Assembly: GCA_025363655.1 (NCBI GenBank)
Contig: JANYDK010000073.1
Span: 124,001 to 188,000, forward strand
Direction of reading: 5' to 3'
Source of the DNA: Deltaproteobacteria bacterium
GTDB lineage: Bacteria > Myxococcota_A > Polyangia > Polyangiales > JADJMO01
Length of the DNA: 64,000 bases
Program-made: the position numbers and the translations under genes
The notes under the pieces: generated by a model
Seen by the model: the letters and a program-made list of their open reading frames with translations, nothing else
What the model was told of the DNA's origin: nothing
Databases searched by the model: none
In this document: piece by piece, positions 34,543-43,013 of the stretch
Layout: each line of letters starts with the position of its first letter
How positions within the stretch are numbered: the stretch's first letter is position 1

Positions 34543-36144
34543 ATGATGCGTCGTCGGCTTGCTTCCTCCGTCGCGCTCTCCGCGACGAGTCTCTGTTTGG
34601 GATTCGTGGCAACCAACGCTGGCGCGTCGGTGACGGAACCGAACGGGCTCGTCGTCCCCGGCGACTCCTCGATCGGCTCCGAGATCCAACTCTCGGCTTA
34701 TTTTTCCAGCGTCGGCGATGCCATCGACGAGAAGGTCGACGCGCACACGACGCCGGACACGTTCTCGCCGCTGTGCGGTTTCACCGGCGAGTTCGTCCTC
34801 AACCAAGCGGGCAGCCACTTCGGCGTCGGTTGGTACAACGTCGATCCCGCCGCCAAGACGCCGCCGCCTGCTTCGGCGATTCACGTCATCACTGCGGCCG
34901 GCGCGCCGGTCGGCACCAAGTTCAGCGGCACCGACATTCGGAAAGACCCTGCGTATACCGGAGGCGCCATCGGCTTCGCGCTCATCGGCGGCCAGATCCA
35001 CTACTCCGAGCAGAAGTGGAACGTCGTCTGCACCTCGTGCTCACCGGCGACGCCGTGGGTGCTGTCGCTGACGTATCAGTCGAAGAAGACGCCCAACGCC
35101 TACTACCTCGGCTTCGAGGACGGCAACGTCGACGGCTCGTCGTTCGCCAACGACGGCGACTTCAACGACGACGTCTTCCTCTTCACCGGCCTCGTCTGCG
35201 CTGCCTCCGGCAAGGCATGCGACACGGGGAAAAAGGGCATTTGCGCGTTCGGCTCGATCTCCTGCGTCGACGGCAAGGAGCTGTGCAAGGACGCCGTGCT
35301 CCCCGGCGCCAAGCAGTGCAACGGGCTCGACAACGACTGCGACGGCAAGCTCGACGACGGGCCTTGTCCCGACGGCACCATCTGCACCAAGGGCGCGTGC
35401 ATTCCCAAGTGCGGCACCGGTGAGTTCAAGTGCAGCGGCGGCACCGTCTGCGACGCCGGCATCTGCGTCGAGGCCAGCTGCGTCGGCAAGACCTGTCCCG
35501 ACGGCACCACCTGCGTCGCCGGAACCTGCGTCGATGCGTGCACCGGCGTGAAGTGTCCGACCGGCCTGATTTGCCGCGTCGGCGTCTGCGTCGATCCCTG
35601 CGCGAGCCTCGCGTGCGGCTCCGACGAAGTGTGCGAGGGCGGCCTCTGCAAGCCCGGTTGCGCCTGCGCCGGATGTCCGACGGGCAGCACCTGCGACGCG
35701 ACGAGCAAGAAGTGTCTGCCGGCGGGCTGCGCTGCGAAGACCTGTCCTGCGGGTTCGCACTGCGAGTCGGGGGGCACGTGCGTCGACTCGTGCGTCGGCG
35801 TCACTTGTCCGAAGGGGCAGACCTGCGCGCTCGGCGTCTGCAAGGCCTCGGTCGTCGCGGGAGACGGCGGCCTCGAGGGCGGTGTCGACGACGCGGGCGA
35901 TGGCGGCGTGGTCTTCCCCGACGGCGGATTCCCCGGTGACGACTCGTCGGTCGGCGATGCCAGTTCTCTCGACAGCGGTGGCGGCACCACCTTCGGGGAA
36001 GCCGACAAGGAAACCAAAGGCGCGTGCTCATGCAGCATGCCCGGATCGTCTTCGTCCTCCGACGCCTCGACGTCGTTGGGTTTGATCGCGCTCGCCGGCC
36101 TCGCGCTCGGTGTCTGTCGTCGGCCTCGCGGTCAGCGTCGCTAA
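34543..36144 (+). CDS. Cys-rich secreted protein with MopE-like motifs and MYXO-CTERM-like tail
   Basis: 533 residues. Signal peptide (MMRRRLASSVALSATSLCLG, cleavage after Ala) and a C-terminal tail with CSCSMPGSS, a hydrophobic helix (LGLIALAGLALGVC) and a basic end, matching the MYXO-CTERM sorting signal of myxobacteria. Residues about 60-220 form a DUF4114-like beta domain (GDFNDDVFLFTG). The middle has at least ten short Cys modules of the type CxxGxTCxxGxCVxxC, and one CNGLDNDCDGKLDDG motif of the MopE copper/calcium-binding type. An acidic Gly/Asp linker leads to the tail. Likely anchored at the cell surface. Confidence 0.85.
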   Translation: MMRRRLASSVALSATSLCLGFVATNAGASVTEPNGLVVPGDSSIGSEIQLSAYFSSVGDAIDEKVDAHTTPDTFSPLCGFTGEFVLNQAGSHFGVGWYNVDPAAKTPPPASAIHVITAAGAPVGTKFSGTDIRKDPAYTGGAIGFALIGGQIHYSEQKWNVVCTSCSPATPWVLSLTYQSKKTPNAYYLGFEDGNVDGSSFANDGDFNDDVFLFTGLVCAASGKACDTGKKGICAFGSISCVDGKELCKDAVLPGAKQCNGLDNDCDGKLDDGPCPDGTICTKGACIPKCGTGEFKCSGGTVCDAGICVEASCVGKTCPDGTTCVAGTCVDACTGVKCPTGLICRVGVCVDPCASLACGSDEVCEGGLCKPGCACAGCPTGSTCDATSKKCLPAGCAAKTCPAGSHCESGGTCVDSCVGVTCPKGQTCALGVCKASVVAGDGGLEGGVDDAGDGGVVFPDGGFPGDDSSVGDASSLDSGGGTTFGEADKETKGACSCSMPGSSSSSDASTSLGLIALAGLALGVCRRPRGQRR

Positions 36145-36148
36145 CGCA

Positions 36149-37276
36149 TCACTTGCAGGTGTCTTTTCCCGTGGGAAAGCAGTCGCGATAGAGATCGAGC
36201 GTCTGGATGCAGAGGTGTGCGCCGGTCGAGTACGTCGGCAAGCCGGTGTCGGCAGTGTCGCCGCCCGAGATGCCGACCACGGTGCCTGCCGGATAGATGG
36301 TGCCGACCGCCGTCGTGTATTTCGCCGAAGGTCGGAGGTGCAGATAGCGGAAGCGATGGCCCGTCACCATGTCGGTCCACTCGGGCATCCATCCCCAGCC
36401 GTAGACGCCTTCCTTGTCGAGGCGCGAGTCGTGGCGAAGCTGCACCGGCGTGCTCGAGGAGACGGCCAGATCGGTGTCCCACCACGTCGAGCCGCTCGGG
36501 TGATAGGGCCCGTAGGTGAGCGCGGTGTTCCACCATTGCAGGTGACCGCACGCGAGCTCGCCGTGACACATCGACGGAGGATAGTCGGCGCAGCCCGCGC
36601 CGCAGGCATCGGCAGCCGCGGTGTGCTTGTCCTTGCAGTGGTAGAGCTTGCCGGCGTCGCCGCCGATCTTCGCGCCGCAGTACGTGCCGTCGGCGTCGTC
36701 GAAGCACGCATCGACGGCGTTGTCGGCGCACTTGTCGGGCTCGGGCGCCGGCGCGTCGTAGCACCACGTCGCGCATTTGTCGGCCTTCGCGGTGTGCTTG
36801 TCCTTGCACGTGTAGAGGGTGACGGCGTCGCCGCCGATGGTTCCCCCGCAGTAGACGCCGTCGGGATCGTCGAAGCATGGATCGACCGTGTTGTCGGCGC
36901 AGACGTCGGCGCCCGGCGTCTTGCTCGGCGCACACCACGAGGCGCACTTGTCGGTGGTCGACGTCACTCCGCCCTTGCAGTGCACGAGCACGTCGCCGTC
37001 GCAGAAATTGCCATCGGCGCGTCCGACGCAGGGATCGCTCTTCGCGGAATCGACCGTGCTTCTCGTGTCGCTCGCCGCCGCGTCGCCGCTCGCTGCGGTC
37101 TCGTCGCCACCGACGCGCGCGTCGTCGCTACCGCTGCCACCGCCATCCTCGTCGCCGCCCGCATCGTCGATGCTTCCCGACGAGCACGCGAGGGTGTGCA
37201 TCGTGAAAGCTGCGAAGCTCGCGATCGAGAGGCTCGAGAAGCGACGACTGCACTGCATGAGGTTGATCGTACGCAA
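36149..37276 (-). CDS. Cys-module lipoprotein with degenerate M23-like C-terminal domain
   Basis: 375 residues. Signal with lipobox HTLACSSGS, then an acidic Asp/Gly/Ser linker. Three copies of a roughly 50-residue six-Cys module follow (about residues 85-235). Repeated elements are CFDDPDGVYCG, GGDAVTLYTCKDKHTA and KCATWC. The C-terminal 125 residues (YLHLRPSAKY, IYPAGTVVGISGG, STGAHLCIQ) look like a peptidase M23 fold, but the catalytic HxH is changed to HLC, so an inactive murein-binding role is more likely than cutting. The MopE/MYXO-CTERM gene is convergent, four bases away. Confidence 0.7.
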   Translation of the reverse strand: MRTINLMQCSRRFSSLSIASFAAFTMHTLACSSGSIDDAGGDEDGGGSGSDDARVGGDETAASGDAAASDTRSTVDSAKSDPCVGRADGNFCDGDVLVHCKGGVTSTTDKCASWCAPSKTPGADVCADNTVDPCFDDPDGVYCGGTIGGDAVTLYTCKDKHTAKADKCATWCYDAPAPEPDKCADNAVDACFDDADGTYCGAKIGGDAGKLYHCKDKHTAAADACGAGCADYPPSMCHGELACGHLQWWNTALTYGPYHPSGSTWWDTDLAVSSSTPVQLRHDSRLDKEGVYGWGWMPEWTDMVTGHRFRYLHLRPSAKYTTAVGTIYPAGTVVGISGGDTADTGLPTYSTGAHLCIQTLDLYRDCFPTGKDTCK

Positions 37277-37309
37277 CGATCGAAAGGCTGTCGTCTGTCA
37301 CACCGATGC

Positions 37310-37339
37310 GACGTCCGCGCTCCGATGAGGGCGGACGTC
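37310..37339. terminator. Hairpin between two minus-strand lipoprotein genes
   Basis: GACGTCCGC and GCGGACGTC form a perfect nine-base stem around a 12-base loop. It lies nine bases beyond the stop of the gene ending at 37348 (minus strand) and about 35 bases before the start of the next one. No T-run follows on either strand, so it could be a terminator or an mRNA stabiliser. Confidence 0.45.
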
Positions 37340-37347
37340 CCGAGAAA

Positions 37348-38547
37348 CTAGAAGTGCGTGTCGAACGACGTGCCGACGTCGACGACACCTCCGTCGAACG
37401 ACGGTGGCGGAGGGCACGGAAGATCGTAGCAAGCCCAGCGGAAGTCCTTCGCGCAGAAGCAGCTCTGCCCGCATCCCCCCGCGCTCGGGTAGCTGCACAT
37501 GGTCGAGCTCGGTGCGGAGCAACCGGTGCCGCTCGGCGGCGCGTACGTCGGGCAACTTCCGATGCAGCTCGATTTCACATGCCAGGTGCTGGCCGAACAA
37601 TAGAAATACGAGGTGCCGCCGCAGGTGTCGGGAGCGCTGCACGACGCGCCCTCGGAACCTCCGCAGTAGCTGCCGTCGGGCGGCGTGTACCCAGGGCAGG
37701 GCGGGGGCGGCGGCAGGCAGGTGCCGTACTTCACGATCCACGAGTGCCCGGAGCAGTACGAGTCGTCGTAGGTGCCGCACGAATTACGCGTGCTGCAGTA
37801 CGTGCCTTCGCTCGGGCAATAGCTTCCATACGGAGGTGTATCGATCGGGCACGGCGGCGGGGGCGGCGGCGGACACGAGCTACCGGTGATGCTCCAACGA
37901 CCGCCGAGGCAGCTGCCGTAGTCGGCACCGCCGCAGAAGTTCGGCCACTTGCAGGAAGCTCCCTCACTCGGGCAGTAGGTGCCGGACGGCGGCTCGCTCG
38001 CGGGACAACCGCCGCAGCTGGTGATCGACACCTTCCACGAGCCGCCCACGCAGTCGGCCTCGTCGAACCCTCCGCATGCCGACGGGTAATAGCAGCGCGA
38101 CGAGCCGTAGCAGCCGCTGCCACCAGGAGGCATTCCCGGCGGGCAATAGTCGGGCGTGTCGGGCGGACCGCTGTCGTAACAGCCCGGATCGCTCGCGCAA
38201 GCCCACGTACCGTCGGGATAACAGGTGCAGCTCCCGCACGGGATCCCACACGACTCGCCCGGCGTGCATCGTCCCCATCCGCAACTCCCGGTGTCGGGGT
38301 ACGGATAGGTGTCGGGCGCCGTGTCGGGATACGGATACGTCTCCGGATAGGCCGTGTCCGGGAACGCGCTGTCGGTGCCAGTGTCGGGCGTCCCCGTGTC
38401 GGGCGTCCCCGTGTCCTCACACTCGCCCGTCGGACAGACGAGCGGGTCGACGCGACCTCCGCAGCCGACGGCGAGCGCGGTCACGCAGGAGACGGACAAC
38501 GTCACGCCGAGCAGGGCGAGCGTGGATTGGGCGAACGAGCGGCGCAT
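37348..38547 (-). CDS. Lipoprotein with five six-Cys modules, unknown function
   Basis: 399 residues. Signal (MRRSFAQSTLALLGVTL) with lipobox ALAVGC. An acidic Thr/Asp/Pro linker (GTPDTGTPDTG, PYPDT repeats) follows. Five roughly 48-residue modules run from about residue 125 to 385, each with about six Cys, a Gly/Pro turn and a conserved Trp: CP...PPxGxYCxSEG, ASCxxPxxCGG, CxGGxW, then xSC. Poly-Pro stretches separate some modules. The pattern fits a disulfide-stabilised surface stalk. It has no match to a named family that I recognise. Confidence 0.75.
   Translation of the reverse strand: MRRSFAQSTLALLGVTLSVSCVTALAVGCGGRVDPLVCPTGECEDTGTPDTGTPDTGTDSAFPDTAYPETYPYPDTAPDTYPYPDTGSCGWGRCTPGESCGIPCGSCTCYPDGTWACASDPGCYDSGPPDTPDYCPPGMPPGGSGCYGSSRCYYPSACGGFDEADCVGGSWKVSITSCGGCPASEPPSGTYCPSEGASCKWPNFCGGADYGSCLGGRWSITGSSCPPPPPPPCPIDTPPYGSYCPSEGTYCSTRNSCGTYDDSYCSGHSWIVKYGTCLPPPPPCPGYTPPDGSYCGGSEGASCSAPDTCGGTSYFYCSASTWHVKSSCIGSCPTYAPPSGTGCSAPSSTMCSYPSAGGCGQSCFCAKDFRWACYDLPCPPPPSFDGGVVDVGTSFDTHF
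38381..38410. repeat. 15-base tandem repeat in a lipoprotein linker
   Basis: GTGTCGGGCGTCCCC occurs twice in tandem and a third copy begins. On the minus strand it encodes the repeated pentapeptide GTPDT of the lipoprotein linker. Unequal recombination could change the copy number. A related PDTG-coding stretch lies in the next gene at about 39720-39790. Confidence 0.7.
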
Positions 38548-38725
38548 GGGGACGACCTCCGAGGGAGCGGTTTCCCTTCGTGCGAAGCCAATTCCATGCC
38601 GATTGCGATTTGCACGATTTCTCGTGAAATCAGCGACGCGGCAGTGTGCCTAGGTGGCGCACTCGGGGCGTGCACACCCGATGGATGGCGAGTCCACCGG
38701 GCGTTTCTCGGGCCGGTCTACTCGT

Positions 38726-39901
38726 CTAGTCGGTCCCGGCGTCGCCCGTCCCAGCGTCGGGGGGCGATGACTTCGGCATACCGTCGATCCAAGTCTGGAT
38801 GGCGGCAAGACCGACGGTGTCGACCTTCTTCGTCGCGATCGGCGGCATCTGATCGGTGTCGCTGCGGTGACTCGGCCGGATCCAAATCGCGCTCTCGACG
38901 TGATCGCCGGGGACGATGCGCCACGGCTTGAGCTTGTACGAGGTCGTCGCCTTGTAGACCGTGGTCGTCACCGTGTTGGTCTCGGCGACGGTCTTCAACG
39001 TGTCGGTCGTCAAACGAAGCACTTGATTGGTGAGCGCGAAGAAGTCCCAGCGCGGGTTGTGGCAGTGGCCGCAGTTGGCGTGGATGTACCCGAGCGCAGC
39101 CTTCTCGGCGGCGGTACCCGGCACGAGGAAGAGCGTGCCCTTCGCCGGCGGCGCCGTCAGGAGACCCTTCTCGGCGAGCGTCCCGATGTTGATCGCGTCG
39201 GTCGTCTTCGACAGCTGAATCGCTTGAAATCCGTTGATTTTGCTCGGCGAGGTGCTGTGACAAGCCAGGCACTGGGTGTTGGTCGGAACGTTCCAATCGG
39301 TGCCGTTGACCGCCGTCGCGCCGGCCTCGGTGTAGATCGCGTCGCTGCCGTCGGCCGCCCAGACGTACGAGCCCTGACGATAGGTCGTCGTGTCGGTGCG
39401 CTCGATGAGGCGCGTCTCGACGAGCTTCCCTTCGTACGTGAACTCCTTCCAGAACTTGGTTCCGATCGGGAAGATCCAGTTGTCCATGTCGGTGGTGTCG
39501 ATTTTTCCGCCGGCCGGCAGCTGGATCCATCGGCGCTTCTCGGCTCCGTCGGCCCAGAGCGTGTACACCGGCGAGAACTCGAGCGCGTCGGGGGCGATCT
39601 TCTTCTTCGCCCAGTCCGAGTAGAGGCTCGTCTCGGAGAGCTTGGTGCTGAACGGCTTCACCGTCGAGTCGGCCGGCGCGTCGGCGAGGGTGTCGGCAGT
39701 GCCGGTTTCGACGGGGCGCGTGTCGGCGGTGTCGGGGCTGCCGGTGTCGGGTTTGGCCGTGTCGGGAGCGCCGGTGTCGGGCGCCGTCACCACGTCGTCG
39801 GAGCCGGACGAACACCCGAATGCGAGACCTGTGACGGCGAGGCCGAAACCGAGAGCGATCGTGAGTCGCGAAGCAGGAGCAGACCGGAAGTCGAAGATCA
39901 T
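38726..39901 (-). CDS. Diheme c-type cytochrome-like lipoprotein
   Basis: 391 residues from ATG 39901, chosen because it puts a basic n-region and lipobox LAFGC at the right distance. Linker rich in PDTG. Two CxxCH heme-attachment motifs are present, CLACH (about residue 215) and CGHCH (about 285). A late Met (QMPP) is a possible heme ligand. The central region (FSPVYTLWADGAEKRRWIQLP, WIFPIGTKFWKEF) is typical of the SO_2930-like diheme family. Heme attachment would occur in the periplasm. Electron partners are unknown. Confidence 0.85.
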   Translation of the reverse strand: MIFDFRSAPASRLTIALGFGLAVTGLAFGCSSGSDDVVTAPDTGAPDTAKPDTGSPDTADTRPVETGTADTLADAPADSTVKPFSTKLSETSLYSDWAKKKIAPDALEFSPVYTLWADGAEKRRWIQLPAGGKIDTTDMDNWIFPIGTKFWKEFTYEGKLVETRLIERTDTTTYRQGSYVWAADGSDAIYTEAGATAVNGTDWNVPTNTQCLACHSTSPSKINGFQAIQLSKTTDAINIGTLAEKGLLTAPPAKGTLFLVPGTAAEKAALGYIHANCGHCHNPRWDFFALTNQVLRLTTDTLKTVAETNTVTTTVYKATTSYKLKPWRIVPGDHVESAIWIRPSHRSDTDQMPPIATKKVDTVGLAAIQTWIDGMPKSSPPDAGTGDAGTD

Positions 39902-40039
39902 GTGCGATCCTAACCTAGGCATGGCGTAGGCGCCCACGCGGTGAGATGGAATGTCTCGATTCGCTGCTACGTGTCTCCCCCAGTTCGTGGGTCGAATCAT
40001 GAGCGGGGCCGTTCCCAAAGAAAAGTACGGCCGACGAAA

Positions 40040-40690
40040 TCAGGTCGACCCGCGCTCCAGCGCAGCCACGACGAGCGTCTGCGCGCTCGTCACGAGGAGG
40101 TCGCGCAAAATGTCCCGCGGCACCTCTCGACGGCGTTCGAGCCAATCGAGGCTCGCCGATTCGACCATTCCGATCCATCCACGAAGTACGAGGGCGACCA
40201 CCGGGGGGATGACCCGCAGGGGGTCACCGAGTCCTTCGACGATGCGCGCGAGGATTCGTTCGCGGGTCTCCTCGATGATCGTGCTCACCGCCGCATCGAC
40301 GCCCATGCCGCTTCGAAAGAGCGTGGCATAGGCGCGGGCGTTGGCTTCGACGTAATCGAGGTAGCGATCGAGCCCGACGCGCAGACGATCGATCGGAGGC
40401 AGATCGCGATCGACCGGCTCGACGATGTCGAGCATGTGGGCCGCCGCGGCGCGCACGCCCTCGACGTAGAAGACGCGCTTGCTCGGAAAGTAATGATAGA
40501 GGAGCCCCTTGGAGATGCCGGCAGCGGCGGCGATGTCGTCGATCGAGATCTCGTCGTAAGAGCGCTCGTTGAAGAGGGCGCGGCCGAGGTCGAGCAGTTG
40601 CTCGCGTCGGTCGGCGAGCCGACGCCGCACGCGAGGTGGCTTGCGCGGCGCAGTTGCGAGGTGCGCGGCGCGGGCGAGCTTGCGCGGCAT
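40040..40690 (-). CDS. TetR-family transcriptional regulator
   Basis: 216 residues from ATG 40690 (Met starts at 40702 and 40741 are possible). Helix-turn-helix at about residues 35-75, IDDIAAAAGISKGLLYHYFPSKRVFY. The C-terminal ligand-binding domain is typical in length but gives no ligand. It is divergent from the PF10118 protein; a dyad lies between them at 40754-40768. Likely represses itself and the neighbour. Confidence 0.9.
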   Translation of the reverse strand: MPRKLARAAHLATAPRKPPRVRRRLADRREQLLDLGRALFNERSYDEISIDDIAAAAGISKGLLYHYFPSKRVFYVEGVRAAAAHMLDIVEPVDRDLPPIDRLRVGLDRYLDYVEANARAYATLFRSGMGVDAAVSTIIEETRERILARIVEGLGDPLRVIPPVVALVLRGWIGMVESASLDWLERRREVPRDILRDLLVTSAQTLVVAALERGST

Positions 40691-40753
40691 GAGCCCGTGC
40701 ATTGTGCCAAGTGTCTCCGCGAAAGGCACGTTTTCCTGCACGCTCGCGCGCTA

Positions 40754-40768
40754 TTGACCAACGTTCAA
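40754..40768. promoter_or_regulatory. Dyad TTGA-N7-TCAA, possible TetR operator
   Basis: TTGACCAACGTTCAA has matching four-base arms (TTGA/TCAA). It lies between the divergent TetR and PF10118 genes. TTGACC could also be the -35 box for the PF10118 gene, with TAGGTT about 16 bases downstream as a -10. Overlap of site and promoter would suit repression. Inference only. Confidence 0.45.
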
Positions 40769-40797
40769 TCGATGCTAGGTTGTGCTCCGAGGACCCG

Positions 40798-41649
40798 ATG
40801 CACGACGCCGCGACCGTCAGTAAGCCCCGCGAGTCTCGCGAGCCCATTCGCGCACGCAAGCCCGCCTTCCCCTTCGGAAGCGACATCCCTCGTCATTGGT
40901 TCGCCGCGAGCCCGTTCGCGACGCACATGGCCAACGGTCTCAACCTGCTTTTTCCGCTCGGTGAGCGCTTTTTCATCCGCAGCGTTCGTCGCTACATGAG
41001 CCACGTCGAAGACGATCCGCGCCTCCGAGCCGACGTCCGCGGTTTCATCGCGCAAGAGGTGCGGCACGGTCTCGAGCACGAGCGTTTCTTCGAAGTGCTC
41101 GAGGGCCAGGGCTATCGCATCGAGCCCTTTCTCGAGGCCTACGAGCGCATCGCCTTCGGCTTCATCGAGCGCGTCGCGCCCGAAAAGCTGGGGCTCGCGG
41201 TCACCGTCGCGCTCGAGCACTTCACGGCGACGATGGCCGAGGCCGCGCTGAGCAAGCCGTTCCTCGATCACGCGCATCCGGTCATGCGCGACCTCTTGCG
41301 TTGGCATGCCGCCGAAGAGATCGAGCACAAGGCGGTGGCCTTCGACGTCCTTCGTCGCGTCGACGACTCCTACGCCCTGCGCATCGCCGGTCTGGTGGTG
41401 GCGACGGCGACGCTGATGCCGTTCTGGTTCGCCGCTGCAGGCTATCTGATGCGCCAAGATCGCGACGTCTCGCTTCGTGCGCTCCTCCGCGATCGTCGTC
41501 GCATCCGTCAGGCGGAGGACTCCGATCGGGCTGATCTGAAGAAGGCGTTCCTCGATTATCTGCGACGCGACTTCCATCCCGACGATCACGACAACGCCGG
41601 CTTGGCGAAGACGTATTTGGCGGCCAATCCAGGTACTTCGTCGGTCTAG
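40798..41649 (+). CDS. PF10118-type predicted metal-dependent hydrolase
   Basis: 283 residues. Sequence features of the family: a helical, His/Glu-rich core with QEVRHGLEHERFFEVLE (about residue 85), LEHFTATMAEAAL (about 140) and LLRWHAAEEIEHKAVAFDVLR (about 165), which supply a di-metal-like set of His/Glu ligands. A hydrophobic pair follows near 200-220. The biochemical reaction is not known; the family is often beside TetR regulators. Its TAG stop shares bases with the convergent YkgJ-type gene. Confidence 0.85.
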   Translation: MHDAATVSKPRESREPIRARKPAFPFGSDIPRHWFAASPFATHMANGLNLLFPLGERFFIRSVRRYMSHVEDDPRLRADVRGFIAQEVRHGLEHERFFEVLEGQGYRIEPFLEAYERIAFGFIERVAPEKLGLAVTVALEHFTATMAEAALSKPFLDHAHPVMRDLLRWHAAEEIEHKAVAFDVLRRVDDSYALRIAGLVVATATLMPFWFAAAGYLMRQDRDVSLRALLRDRRRIRQAEDSDRADLKKAFLDYLRRDFHPDDHDNAGLAKTYLAANPGTSSV

Positions 41650-43013
41650 TCCCGACCGTCCGCGATGCGCATCGTCGCTTCGACGAGGGTGAGGGGGGCG
41701 CCTTCGCTCTCGTCGTCGATCATGCGCGCCACGTACACACGGACGGCGAGCGCGCGCAGCTCCGTCGCGAGCGTTCCGAAGACGAGTTGATGACCGTAGA
41801 GGGCGGCGCGGAGGTGGAAGACCTCGAGGGCGCGCTGGTGATCACGTGGTGGGGGCAGCTTCTTCGTCCCGAGGAGCCGAGCAGCAGCCTCGGCGCAGAG
41901 GAGTCTGAGCCTTCGTGCCCGATCGCGCGGAGATCGCCAGGCGATCGCGGCCTCCGACATCGCCTGCGTGCGCGCGGCAAGCGCATTGATCGATGACTCG
42001 AGCGACGCGAAGGAAGGGGCAGCGCTCTTCGGAAGCTGCGGGCGCGTGCCGAGCGAACGGACGGCGTCGGCGAACGTGCACGCCATCGCCGCGACGTCGT
42101 CGATCCGGGCGCCATCGGTCACCAGGAGATCGAGCAGACGAGCCCGCCGCAAGAGCCATTCTGCGCGAGAAATCTCGGTCGTTTCGTCGAGCGTGATGCG
42201 AGCGGGGAGCGTCACGACGTCGAGCCCGGCGGGGAGGTCGCCGCGGTGCTTCACCTCGCGCGCGACGAGCGGCTCGCCCTTCTCGGGAGGGAGACCGACG
42301 CTGCGCGCGACGCAATCGCACTCCACCTTGACGCTGACGCGAATGGCCTCGCCATCATCGACGAGGGTGGCCGGATAGAGCTGACAGCCGAGCGGTCGCA
42401 CGGGGTGGATGACGCAGGCGCGCGCGCCTTCTGCGTCGGCGTCGGCCAAGTACGCGCAGGCGCCGTCGACGAAGGCGACCCCGTGGGCCTCGCGGGTGTT
42501 GCCCGACAACGGCAAGAAGACTCTTCTTCGATCGGCGAGGCCATCGAGCACGGCGGGGGCGTGGACCCGCGCGCGCGTCGCTTCCGCGTCGGAGAAGGCG
42601 ATCGATGGATACTGACGGCAGCATCCACCTCGGCCGTCGCAGGCGAGGTGGATGGGAAGGACGTCGAGCGGACGCTGGCTCTGATCTGCGGGATCGGGGG
42701 GGACAGGCGATTCGCCCGGGTTGGCGATGCCGTCGACGAGGAGGCCACGCGCGGAGAGCTGATCGAGGAGCGCGCGCAGCTCGCTGCGTCGTTGGAGCAA
42801 GCCGTCACGCTCGGCGGCGAGGGTGAGCGCGTCGAAATCGCGTGTGCCATCGGCGAGCGCGACGATCGAGAAGAGACGCGTCTCGAGGTGCACGCTCTCG
42901 TGGGTGCGGGCGTCGTGGAGGACGACGTGCGAGGCGTGTGAGCCAGACTCACGAAAGTGATGCAAGCGCGGGCGCACCCACGGCGCGAGGCGCGGACGAA
43001 GCGGCGTGCTCAC
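41646..43013 (-). CDS. YkgJ-type Cys-cluster protein
   Basis: 455 residues from GTG 43013, which overlaps the preceding stop by four bases. The middle (about 115-235) holds the YkgJ/CxxxCxxC cluster: LACDGRGGCCRQYPS, ACAYLADADAEGARACVIHP, RPLGCQLYPA and ECDC. This gives about eight Cys that probably bind zinc or iron-sulfur. The N- and C-terminal parts are helical and not recognised; the N-terminal part (VLHDARTHESVHLETRLFSIVALADGT) looks like a PqqD/winged-helix type domain. It is the last gene of the GMC oxidoreductase operon. Confidence 0.82.
   Translation of the reverse strand: MSTPLRPRLAPWVRPRLHHFRESGSHASHVVLHDARTHESVHLETRLFSIVALADGTRDFDALTLAAERDGLLQRRSELRALLDQLSARGLLVDGIANPGESPVPPDPADQSQRPLDVLPIHLACDGRGGCCRQYPSIAFSDAEATRARVHAPAVLDGLADRRRVFLPLSGNTREAHGVAFVDGACAYLADADAEGARACVIHPVRPLGCQLYPATLVDDGEAIRVSVKVECDCVARSVGLPPEKGEPLVAREVKHRGDLPAGLDVVTLPARITLDETTEISRAEWLLRRARLLDLLVTDGARIDDVAAMACTFADAVRSLGTRPQLPKSAAPSFASLESSINALAARTQAMSEAAIAWRSPRDRARRLRLLCAEAAARLLGTKKLPPPRDHQRALEVFHLRAALYGHQLVFGTLATELRALAVRVYVARMIDDESEGAPLTLVEATMRIADGRD

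Noticed and set aside
32061-34616. Minus-strand frame of 851 codons opposite the TPR, greB and zinc-ribbon genes
   Set aside because: Crosses three well-supported plus-strand genes, has no known domain and shows low-complexity Arg/Leu/Gly composition.
38381-38410. Possible CRISPR or satellite
   Set aside because: Only two to three copies of a 15-base unit without spacers; it encodes a repeated peptide linker.
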